NCBI GenBank assembly: GCA_027068485.1
Contig: JAMOSB010000027.1
Coordinates: 1 to 64,000 of the forward strand
Reading direction: 5' to 3'
DNA length: 64,000 bases
From: Sulfurovum sp.
GTDB taxonomy: Bacteria; Campylobacterota; Campylobacteria; Campylobacterales; Sulfurovaceae
A program made the position numbers and the translations under genes. A model generated the notes under the pieces. That model was given only the letters and a program-made list of their open reading frames with translations, did not search any database and was not told where the DNA came from. Shown one piece after another: positions 16,767 to 23,997 of this stretch (position 1 is its first letter; each line of letters begins with the position of its first letter).

Positions 16767-18553
16767 TACTTCGTCACAAAGTACCCCTTCCTATACAACC
16801 ACTTATAGATATCTGCGGCTATAGGTCCAGCCGTACTCCCTCCATGCCCTCCATGCTCCACTAGTACAGTCACGACAATCTTAGGGTTGACAAATGGGGC
16901 ATAGGTGGTAATCCACGCATGCGAACGACGATAGTATTTGAGCTCCTCCTCTTTGAGGCGTTTGATCGTTGATTGTGCGATAGAGACCACCTGAGAGGTT
17001 CCTGTCTTCCCTGCGATGAGGATAGGGAGCTTACTCATCGTCTTAAAGGCGGTTCCCTTTTTAGTATTACACACCTCGTACATCCCTTGGCGTATCTCAT
17101 TGAGGACAGGGGCATCAAACTCCATCGCTTTGGCATAAGGTTTCTTCTCCTTACCATCAATCGCATGTGCCATCAAGGGGGTGACCAGCTCACTGGTCGC
17201 AAGCAGTACGGTATAGCGGGCGATCTGCAAGGGGGTGAAGAGGTCATACCCTTGCCCAATCGAGGCGATAACCGTCTCTCCGATATACCACGGCTGTTTA
17301 TACCGCTTCATCTTCCATGCCTTATCTGGCATAATCCCTTGATACTCACGCGGGAGATCTACTCCACTCTTGACACCTAGCCCAAAGGATTTCAGGTAGC
17401 GTGCCATCTCATCGATGCCGACTTTGAGGCTCTTATTGTAGAAGTAGACATCACAACTCTCTCGTATCGCCTTACGCAAAGAGACATCACCATGCCCCCA
17501 TGTCTTCCAACAGCGAAACTTATGCTTACGGTGTCCTAGTTTGATATGCCCATTACAGTACTCATTCTCCCAGACAATCCCCTTTTTGGATTTGGAAAAT
17601 GCCAAGACCATTCCCATCTTAATGGTCGATCCTGGAGGGTAGGTTCCATGGATAAACTTATTGGTAAAGGGGTGGTCAATATCCTCTTGGAGTGCACGCC
17701 AATCCTTCTGACTAATCCCTCCAACAAAGAGATTGGGATCATAGCTTGGTGCACTCACCGCAGCGAGTACCTCTCCATTGGTACGCATCACCACCGCTAC
17801 ACCTGAGTCATCTCCAAACCGCTCATAAATCATCTTCTGTAGCTCAATATCGATATTGAGCTGGAGGTTTTTGTTGTCTTGTGGGGGGTGGTTCTCTAGT
17901 ACCTCTATCTCTTTATTGGTTGCGGTGACCTTACTGATTTTGTAACCCAGATCCCCCTGTAAGACACGGTTGTAGTAGCGTTCGAGTCCACTTTTACCTA
18001 TCTTGCCAACGATATCCACCACGGAGTCATTTTGATTCTCTTTGCTATTGGAACGACCTGTATAGCCCACGATATGTGCCCCATACTTTCCATATGGATA
18101 GTATCGTTTGGTCTCTGCTTCTATCTTCAGCTCAGGATAGAGACTCAGACGAGGATAGGCTCCCATCATCTTCGGGTAGTGGATAAAATCCACGACTTTG
18201 ATGGGTTTATGGTTGTAGGGAGAGTTGTGTTTGCTATAGACCTTGAGCATCACTGTGGCATTGAGTTCAGGGAAGGTATCGACCAGTTTCTCAACAAGCT
18301 CAGTGAGTCGTGGCTCTTTACGCTTGAGGTGGGGTCTAATCGAGATTGAAAATCCGATCTGATTCATCGCAAGTAGCTTCCCGTTGCGGTCGGTGATCTC
18401 CCCTCGCACAGGCTTGATATACTGCTTGCGTTCGATATTCTCCTTAGCAAGCCCTTCGTAGTAAAAGTTGGATTTGATACTCACATGGTAGAGCCGTGCA
18501 ATCATCAATCCCCAAAAAAGCATAAAGATCCCAATGACTATCTTATACTTCAT
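16766..18553 (-). CDS. mrdA: Penicillin-binding protein 2 (elongasome transpeptidase)
   Basis: The peptidoglycan D,D-transpeptidase of the rod-shape elongasome. An N-terminal membrane anchor (residues 5-22) precedes the dimerisation domain and the transpeptidase domain. The SxxK active site is in PPGSTIKMG (about residue 307), the second motif SCD near 365 and KTGT near 515. Length (595 aa) is normal. It is the last gene of a long minus-strand envelope operon; its ATG overlaps the stop of the preceding membrane-protein gene by 4 bases. The same order (pbp2 after a small hypothetical and engB) occurs in Helicobacter. Confidence 0.93.
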   Translation of the reverse strand: MKYKIVIGIFMLFWGLMIARLYHVSIKSNFYYEGLAKENIERKQYIKPVRGEITDRNGKLLAMNQIGFSISIRPHLKRKEPRLTELVEKLVDTFPELNATVMLKVYSKHNSPYNHKPIKVVDFIHYPKMMGAYPRLSLYPELKIEAETKRYYPYGKYGAHIVGYTGRSNSKENQNDSVVDIVGKIGKSGLERYYNRVLQGDLGYKISKVTATNKEIEVLENHPPQDNKNLQLNIDIELQKMIYERFGDDSGVAVVMRTNGEVLAAVSAPSYDPNLFVGGISQKDWRALQEDIDHPFTNKFIHGTYPPGSTIKMGMVLAFSKSKKGIVWENEYCNGHIKLGHRKHKFRCWKTWGHGDVSLRKAIRESCDVYFYNKSLKVGIDEMARYLKSFGLGVKSGVDLPREYQGIMPDKAWKMKRYKQPWYIGETVIASIGQGYDLFTPLQIARYTVLLATSELVTPLMAHAIDGKEKKPYAKAMEFDAPVLNEIRQGMYEVCNTKKGTAFKTMSKLPILIAGKTGTSQVVSIAQSTIKRLKEEELKYYRRSHAWITTYAPFVNPKIVVTVLVEHGGHGGSTAGPIAADIYKWLYRKGYFVTK

Positions 18554-19008
18554 AGTATCACCACAAGCAGAAGATCCACCACCAGTGAGTAGAGCAGGAT
18601 ATTGTCTAGTACCACGGTCGTCGTCCCAAAGATAAAGTCATAGGCGAGTAGATTACCTAGATAGATCGTATCGATAAAGAGTACACTCAAGATAGGCTTA
18701 CAGATAAGACACTGATGAAAATAGGTGAGTGTATGGTAGAAGAAGAGATAGAAGAGCATCACCGAGAGTAGTGTCAGAAAAAAGGGCAATGAGAGATTGA
18801 GTTCAAGGTTGACAAAATAGAAAATCGCAATAATAATCGCAGAGTTTTTCTGCTTCTCCATCCCCTCAATAAAGAGGTACCCCATCGCACCAATCAGCAG
18901 AGGCAAAAATACATAGATAGAGATAAGCATCGGATAGAGTAGGACAAACCCCACCACCCATACCCACCCTATCATCCGCCAAACACTACTAGGAGATCGT
19001 CTCATCAA
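18550..19008 (-). CDS. Small multi-pass membrane protein in the MreD position
   Basis: A 152-aa protein with about four to five hydrophobic segments, almost without charged loops, and no recognised motif. It sits directly before mrdA with a 4-base overlap, where many bacteria carry mreD, and its size and topology match MreD. I see no sequence signature to prove this. The equivalent Helicobacter gene is annotated hypothetical as I recall. Confidence 0.6.
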   Translation of the reverse strand: MMRRSPSSVWRMIGWVWVVGFVLLYPMLISIYVFLPLLIGAMGYLFIEGMEKQKNSAIIIAIFYFVNLELNLSLPFFLTLLSVMLFYLFFYHTLTYFHQCLICKPILSVLFIDTIYLGNLLAYDFIFGTTTVVLDNILLYSLVVDLLLVVIL

Positions 19009-19010
19009 TC

Positions 19011-19472
19011 TTAGAGCTTATAGACGAGTGCCGTCTCGTTACAGACAGGAAAGTGCATACACTTGATACAGTCTGCCCAGATCTTATGCTCAGGGATCAC
19101 CTCTTTGGCGATCTCTTCAAATCCAAGCTTCTCAAAAAATGCAGGAAGATAGGTCAAGACCAATACATCCTCTTCCACACCTAATAGGGTCGCCTCTTTG
19201 AGGGTATACTCCACCATCATACGCCCGATACTTCGCCCCCGCTCTTGGGCATCAACGATCAAACTGCGTATCTCTGCAAGTCGTGGGGAGTGGATATGGA
19301 GTGCGGTGTAGCCGAGTAGTCTCCCCGCCTCTTTTGCCAAGACATAGGAACGGATATGGGTCGCAACCTCATCTTGGCTACGGTTGAGTATTACTCCCTC
19401 CTTGACCTCCTCTATCACCAACGCCTGCATCGCAGGGATATCTTGGAGTGTCGCCTTGACCAGTGTAATCAC
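19011..19472 (-). CDS. GNAT N-acetyltransferase, likely N-acetylglutamate synthase type
   Basis: A 153-aa acetyl-CoA-dependent acetyltransferase. The GNAT acetyl-CoA loop is visible as VDAQERGRSIGRMMVE (about residues 73-88). The C-terminus DCIKCMHFPVCNETAL matches the Cys-containing tail of short ArgA-type amino-acid N-acetyltransferases, which make N-acetylglutamate for arginine synthesis. argC lies elsewhere in the window. It overlaps the engB stop by 4 bases, so is part of the envelope operon, an odd partner by function. Confidence 0.75.
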   Translation of the reverse strand: MITLVKATLQDIPAMQALVIEEVKEGVILNRSQDEVATHIRSYVLAKEAGRLLGYTALHIHSPRLAEIRSLIVDAQERGRSIGRMMVEYTLKEATLLGVEEDVLVLTYLPAFFEKLGFEEIAKEVIPEHKIWADCIKCMHFPVCNETALVYKL

Positions 19473-20083
19473 ACACGCCCCCCAACCCCAAAGATCGTCT
19501 GTAGTATCTCACGATGTACCTGCTCATGACCATTTTTTTTGAGGTTGCTAATCGTAATCGCATCAGGAAACTCCCGCTTGAGCTTATTGCGTTCTTTTTG
19601 GTTGAGCTTATCAATCTTGGTAAAGACCGTCAAGTAACGCTGATCGGGACGAATCAGCTCAGAGATATACTGCTCTACATCATCATCGATCTTGGCATGG
19701 GGGTGACGGGCATCACGCAGGTGGATAAAGAGCCGTATCGAGATACGCTCCTTGATAAACTCCACAAGGTTCTTCTGCCACACCTCTTTGAGTGACTTAG
19801 AGACCTTGGCATACCCAAACCCAGGGAGGTCAACAAACCGCACAGGATACCCCACCTCATTGTAGAGATAACGGGTCTCAAAGAAGTTGATCAGCTGGGT
19901 CTTCCCTGGTGTAGCTGAACACTTCGCAAGGCTCTTGCGTTGGGTGAGTCCATTGAGTGTGGAGCTTTTGCCCACATTGGAGCGACCCAAAAAGACCACC
20001 TCACTCATATCTTCATTGAGTGCATCACTCATACTCTGTGCTGATTTTATAAAGTTCGCCTCTACGATGCGTGGTGGTATCAT
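19469..20083 (-). CDS. engB: Ribosome-biogenesis GTPase YihA/EngB
   Basis: An essential GTPase for large-subunit assembly. The G1 loop GRSNVGKSS is at about residues 33-41, G3 DLPGFGYA near 79 and G4 TKIDK near 147. Length (204 aa) is normal. Its ATG overlaps the lptA stop by 4 bases. Same neighbour as in Helicobacter, where the gene follows lptA. Confidence 0.93.
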   Translation of the reverse strand: MIPPRIVEANFIKSAQSMSDALNEDMSEVVFLGRSNVGKSSTLNGLTQRKSLAKCSATPGKTQLINFFETRYLYNEVGYPVRFVDLPGFGYAKVSKSLKEVWQKNLVEFIKERISIRLFIHLRDARHPHAKIDDDVEQYISELIRPDQRYLTVFTKIDKLNQKERNKLKREFPDAITISNLKKNGHEQVHREILQTIFGVGGRV

Positions 20084-20544
20084 TGTTTCTGCTCCATCTC
20101 AAAAATAAATTTTACGGGTTTTTTACGGTTACCCTCTACTTGGGCATTGCCTGTGGTCATATCAAGGGTAATTAGATCTCCTTGTACATAACGCTTATTG
20201 ATCAGATCATCAATCACTGCTTTGCCCTTGAGGACATATTTTGACTCCGCAGGGTAGTAGACCACCCGCTTGGCTGAGCCTGTGTAGGCACTCTTCTCCT
20301 CCTCAAAGGCAAAAGTCACGGAGCCTATCGCCTCATACATCTTCGTCTCATTCTTCTCATCAAAATAGACAATGACCTTATCTCCATGGAGTTGACTCTT
20401 CTGCTGTTTTATCGTCACATTCCCGATAAAATGCACCTCTTTTTCAAGGTTGACCGCACGCATAGAGTCTGAGGTGATCTCCACCTTATTGGCAAAGAGA
20501 AGGGTAGTGAGTATGATAAAAAATATCAGTTTTAGTGTATTCAA
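20080..20544 (-). CDS. lptA: LPS transport periplasmic protein LptA
   Basis: Periplasmic bridge of the Lpt machine that carries lipopolysaccharide to the outer membrane. A Sec signal peptide (about residues 1-18, cleaved after LLFA) precedes one OstA-like beta-jellyroll domain with the characteristic ITSDSMRAVN and GNVTIKQ segments. It is 154 aa, close to the usual length. Follows lptC by 49 bases. Confidence 0.88.
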   Translation of the reverse strand: MNTLKLIFFIILTTLLFANKVEITSDSMRAVNLEKEVHFIGNVTIKQQKSQLHGDKVIVYFDEKNETKMYEAIGSVTFAFEEEKSAYTGSAKRVVYYPAESKYVLKGKAVIDDLINKRYVQGDLITLDMTTGNAQVEGNRKKPVKFIFEMEQKQ

Positions 20545-20593
20545 TTCTATCCTTTACAAAAAAGTATTATAGCATCTATTAAGCCAAATCCCT

Positions 20594-21118
20594 CTAGGGT
20601 GTACTGTTGTGGTCAATAGGGTAGAGTGTGGCATTGACCTCATGTGCCAAGACCGCCTTAGAGCGTGTATCGTACCGCAATCTTGCTCCACGGATTAGAT
20701 TCTCATTCATCTGAGCCACAAAGGAGGAGGTGAGGGTCAAGATCGCTTGCTTCTTCTCATAGACTGCATGCTCTGTATGGTAGTCAAACCCCTGCTTCTG
20801 ATGGAGTGTCACATTGCCATCAAGGTAGAAACGACTCCCCTTAAGCCTCCCATGCCTCGCACTCAACTGCTCAATCGTATCGGTATGGTAGCGGATATGC
20901 TCAAGGGTAAAGAGCTCCGCATGCTTCACCCCATAGCGACTAAAAGTTCGACTTAGAAGCCGAGACTGATCCACCTCAATAAAGGTCGTCGCATTGAACT
21001 CTAGTAGCTTCCCTGAAGGGGTATAGGAGGGGATATCCCCCCCTAGCTTTAGGGTCAATGAAAATGCCACAATCGCTACAATACTAACCAGTAGTAGACT
21101 CTCCAACCTTATGCCCAT
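20594..21118 (-). CDS. lptC: LPS export protein LptC
   Basis: Single-pass inner-membrane protein that passes LPS from the LptBFG transporter to LptA. One N-terminal membrane helix (residues 6-24) is followed by a periplasmic OstA-like beta fold. Sequence is divergent, as usual for LptC, so position between kdsC and lptA carries much of the weight. Its start overlaps the kdsC 3' end by 10 bases. Confidence 0.8.
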   Translation of the reverse strand: MGIRLESLLLVSIVAIVAFSLTLKLGGDIPSYTPSGKLLEFNATTFIEVDQSRLLSRTFSRYGVKHAELFTLEHIRYHTDTIEQLSARHGRLKGSRFYLDGNVTLHQKQGFDYHTEHAVYEKKQAILTLTSSFVAQMNENLIRGARLRYDTRSKAVLAHEVNATLYPIDHNSTP

Positions 21119-21606
21119 AGTTGCAGATACTTCTCCTCAAGCTCCTCTTTGATGATGAGATACTCAATCATCTCCCGTACCGCACCATCTCCCCCTTTTT
21201 TAGTAAGAATGACATCTGCCTCACGCTCTACATAGCCACTCGCATCTCTAGGGACAAATGCGAGCTTCGCCTCTCGTAGCATCGAGAGGTCATTGAGGTC
21301 ATCTCCTATCGCAGCGACTTGACTCATCTCCAGATCCAACCGCTCCAGTAGCTCAGTGAGTACCCGCTTCTTATCTGCGACCCCTTGGTAGAAGTGTTCT
21401 ATATGAAGCTCCTTAGCACGACGCGCAACGATCTCCGACTTCCGCCCTGTGATAATCGCCACCTGCTTACCAAGCCGTCGCCAACTCACGATCGCCAATC
21501 CATCCTTGACATTAAAGGACTTAATCTCATCCCCTACTTGTGAGTAGGTGATACGGCTATCGGTCAAGGTTCCATCGACATCAAGGACGATTAGCTCAAT
21601 ACTCAT
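21109..21606 (-). CDS. kdsC: 3-deoxy-D-manno-octulosonate 8-phosphate phosphatase
   Basis: HAD-family phosphatase that makes free Kdo for LPS inner core. DVDGTLTD at residues 8-15 carries the nucleophile and acid Asp, TGRKS near 53 is motif II, and GDDLNDL near 100 is motif IV. It is 165 aa, the small-HAD length typical of KdsC. The ATG overlaps the hisB stop by 4 bases and the gene leads directly into lptC/lptA. Confidence 0.92.
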   Translation of the reverse strand: MSIELIVLDVDGTLTDSRITYSQVGDEIKSFNVKDGLAIVSWRRLGKQVAIITGRKSEIVARRAKELHIEHFYQGVADKKRVLTELLERLDLEMSQVAAIGDDLNDLSMLREAKLAFVPRDASGYVEREADVILTKKGGDGAVREMIEYLIIKEELEEKYLQLWA

Positions 21607-22175
21607 AGTACCCCCTTGGTGCTAGGGATACCCGCGTTGGCATTGGGGGTGACTGCCCGTCGCAGGGCAACGGCTAACGCCTTGAATGCCCCCTCGATGA
21701 TATGGTGTCGGTTTTTACCACGATTGCAGATGAGATGGAGAGTCAACGGAAGGTTGAAGGCAAACGCCCGAAAGAACTCCTCCACCAACTCCACATCAAA
21801 TCGCCCCACCTGTCCCTCAAGCGGAAGCTCAAAGACCAAAAATGCACGATTGGAGAGGTCGATATCACAGCTGATACTCGCTTCATCCATCACCACTGTA
21901 GCATTACCAAACCGCTCTATCGCCTTGACAGGGTAGATTGCTTCTCGTAGTGTCTGCCCAATCACGATCGCTACATCCTCTACACTATGGTGATCATCGA
22001 TATGGGTATCGCCCACACACTTCACCTCCATATCAAGGTGTGCATGCTTGGTAAAAGACTCTAGCATATGATCTAAAAACCCTACCCCTGTATCGATTGA
22101 GGCTTTCCCCTTACCATAGAGATTGAGCTTGACCTCAATCTTTGTCTCTTTTGTCTCTCGTTTGACTACTATCAT
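21603..22175 (-). CDS. hisB: Imidazoleglycerol-phosphate dehydratase
   Basis: Histidine biosynthesis, dehydrating IGP to imidazole-acetol phosphate. The metal-binding motifs HxxHH-type are seen: GFLDHML near residue 36 and DDHHSVEDVAIVIG near 62. It is a monofunctional dehydratase of 190 aa. I start at the ATG at 22175, which has a strong ribosome site (AGAGGAGAG) directly upstream; a GTG at 22193 is less likely. The only histidine gene here, inserted into an envelope operon. Confidence 0.92.
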   Translation of the reverse strand: MIVVKRETKETKIEVKLNLYGKGKASIDTGVGFLDHMLESFTKHAHLDMEVKCVGDTHIDDHHSVEDVAIVIGQTLREAIYPVKAIERFGNATVVMDEASISCDIDLSNRAFLVFELPLEGQVGRFDVELVEEFFRAFAFNLPLTLHLICNRGKNRHHIIEGAFKALAVALRRAVTPNANAGIPSTKGVL

Positions 22176-22185
22176 CTTCTCTCCT

Positions 22186-22968
22186 CTACTCACTGACTAT
22201 AAATGTACTGCCAAGGTCATGACGACTACGAAAGACCTCCGCCTCCTCTTGTGTCCTAAATCCACTCAACCAGACGCGATAGAGTACCCGACCATCTGCC
22301 TCTTGGGTGCGTTTGATACGCGGTTTGTAGCGAGGGTCTACGCTCCCATAGCGTCGCTGATAGACCTTCGCCCCCTCATAGTGACCAAATGCCCCAAGTT
22401 GTATCGCAAAGTGCGAAAGCTTGACACGCATCAGGTGGGGGCGTGGGACGCGTTGCGGTGGGGTGGAGGGGTATGGAGCCTTTGGGGTAGGACGCACACG
22501 GCGTGCAGGTTCAACCCGTCCACCAAATCCTATCACTTCTATCTCCACTTTGGCGATACCTCTCTTATCGAGTCCTATCCGTCGCCCTGCCTCATAACTA
22601 CAGTCGATAATCCTCCCACGCACAAAAGGACCTCTATCATTAATGCGTACCACCACACTACGATGATTTTCGAGGTTGGTGACGCGTAGCATCGTATTCA
22701 TCGGCCAAGTCTTGTGTGCGGCAGTCATTGCGTGCATATCGTAGCGTTCACCATTGCTCGTGCGTTTACCATGAAAGTTGGGACCATACCAGCTAGAGAT
22801 ACCACGCATCTTCTGCCCAAGGGTGACATAGGTCGGTCGGTAGTTGTGACCACGAATCGTATAGGGACGCATCGACCCCTTACCATAAGGTTTGTGTGTA
22901 CATCCCGTCCCCAACACTAAAACAACGGCAACCCCAAGGAGCAACCAAAAAGAACCTCTCTCTCTCAT
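22186..22968 (-). CDS. rlpA: RlpA septal-type lytic transglycosylase lipoprotein with SPOR domain
   Basis: An outer-membrane lipoprotein (VLGTGC lipobox, Cys about residue 23). The double-psi beta-barrel RlpA domain (about residues 53-140) includes SSWYGPNFHGKRTSNGE and VVVRINDRGPF, with the catalytic-type Asp in NDRGPF. A C-terminal SPOR domain (about 183-260) binds denuded glycan. In Pseudomonas RlpA cleaves naked glycan strands at septa. Located upstream of hisB and 9 bases after the SYLF gene. Confidence 0.9.
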   Translation of the reverse strand: MRERGSFWLLLGVAVVLVLGTGCTHKPYGKGSMRPYTIRGHNYRPTYVTLGQKMRGISSWYGPNFHGKRTSNGERYDMHAMTAAHKTWPMNTMLRVTNLENHRSVVVRINDRGPFVRGRIIDCSYEAGRRIGLDKRGIAKVEIEVIGFGGRVEPARRVRPTPKAPYPSTPPQRVPRPHLMRVKLSHFAIQLGAFGHYEGAKVYQRRYGSVDPRYKPRIKRTQEADGRVLYRVWLSGFRTQEEAEVFRSRHDLGSTFIVSE

Positions 22969-22977
22969 CTTATCACA

Positions 22978-23529
22978 CTATTGAGGGATAATGCGTGTAA
23001 ACTTCGTCCCCTCAATGGTGAGATTATACATCAAGCCCTTCGCACCAAAGACAAACGCATAGATCGGTTTCTCAAAGCTCAAAGAGCTGATATCTTTACC
23101 TTTACCCCACTTGGCTACGGTAATAGCTCCATCGACACCCGCCTCCCATCCGTTGCTCTTGATGAAGTTCTCCATGGCGGTTTGGGAGATAAATGCGATG
23201 ATATAGGAGGTCTTCTGTAACCCCATCTGGAACCCTACTGACGCAGAGGTGATAGAGAAGTAGTGTTGGGTCTCACCATTGACACGCAAGGCTCCCTCTC
23301 CATACTCACCCCCAACAACAAATCCACCCTTCATCACAGAGGGGAAAACCAGATACCCCTTGGTCTTTGCCAAAAATGCTTCCCCCCCTTCAACCTCTTT
23401 GGCAAACTCTTTAATCGCTTCATTGACTTTGGCTTCGATGATGGATGCAGGCTCTGCTACGGCTGTAGTATTGAGAAGTAAAAAAGCCGTTAGGATAAAG
23501 AGTAGTGGCGTTAAGATACGCTGTTTCAT
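22978..23529 (-). CDS. Secreted SYLF-domain (Ysc84-like) lipid-binding protein
   Basis: A 183-aa protein with a Sec signal peptide (about residues 1-25, ending VAEPA) and a SYLF domain covering the rest: AKTKGYLVFPSVMKGGFVVGG, GFQMGLQ and a C-terminal DISSLSF-type segment. SYLF domains bind phosphoinositides in eukaryotes; the bacterial role is unclear but periplasmic. First gene of the minus-strand run down to mrdA. Confidence 0.83.
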   Translation of the reverse strand: MKQRILTPLLFILTAFLLLNTTAVAEPASIIEAKVNEAIKEFAKEVEGGEAFLAKTKGYLVFPSVMKGGFVVGGEYGEGALRVNGETQHYFSITSASVGFQMGLQKTSYIIAFISQTAMENFIKSNGWEAGVDGAITVAKWGKGKDISSLSFEKPIYAFVFGAKGLMYNLTIEGTKFTRIIPQ

Positions 23530-23609
23530 AAAATTCCTTCTAGGTAGTTTTTCAAATTATATCAAATAATATGTACAATATTGGTTACAATACCCAAGAA
23601 AGGATAAAA

Positions 23610-23909
23610 ATGCAAAAGTTAACTCCCAAGGCATATGCCATCCAACAAAAGATGAGTCTCTTTCATGTCATCAAAGCGATTAAGTCAGGTAAACTAGAGA
23701 GTAAGGTGATCACAGAAGAGGGCAAAGAGGTCACCTATGTACTGCTCGATGAGAAGAGACCCCCACTCGCCCAAGAGCCTGTCCAAAAACAGACAAGCCC
23801 TGAGATAGCCACCATGAAGCGAGAGATAGCCACCCTCCAAAAGGAGCTACTCACCCTCAAAAGAGAGATGATAGAGATGAAAAAATCCCTCAAAATCAGT
23901 CAAGCTTAA
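23610..23909 (+). CDS. Small helix-turn-helix-like coiled-coil protein
   Basis: A 99-aa protein. The first ~45 residues (LTPKAYAIQQKMSLFHVIKAI then KSGKLESKVI) look like an excisionase/MerR-type small HTH. A linker and a C-terminal heptad coiled coil (about residues 66-95, rich in Lys/Glu/Leu) follow. The ATG at 23610 is chosen because a ribosome site (AAAGGATA) sits just before it. It precedes feoB by 88 bases but the Fur-like box lies between them. Function unknown; a small DNA-binding regulator is a guess. Confidence 0.6.
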   Translation: MQKLTPKAYAIQQKMSLFHVIKAIKSGKLESKVITEEGKEVTYVLLDEKRPPLAQEPVQKQTSPEIATMKREIATLQKELLTLKREMIEMKKSLKISQA

Positions 23910-23945
23910 GAGTAAAAAGAGTAAATTACAGAATCAGAAAAACTA

Positions 23946-23964
23946 AATGATAATTGTTTTCATT
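23946..23964 (+). promoter_or_regulatory. Fur-box-like operator upstream of feoB
   Basis: A 19-base AT-rich imperfect palindrome with AATGATAAT on the left and TCATT at the right end, placed 34 bases before the feoB ATG. It resembles the iron-repressor consensus, and flanking CAGAAAA/TTTTCTG (23930s and 23963-23969) extend the symmetry. Iron control of feo is well established in general. Confidence 0.5.
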
Positions 23965-23997
23965 TTCTGAATTAAATAAATAGAAGGAACTTTTTCT

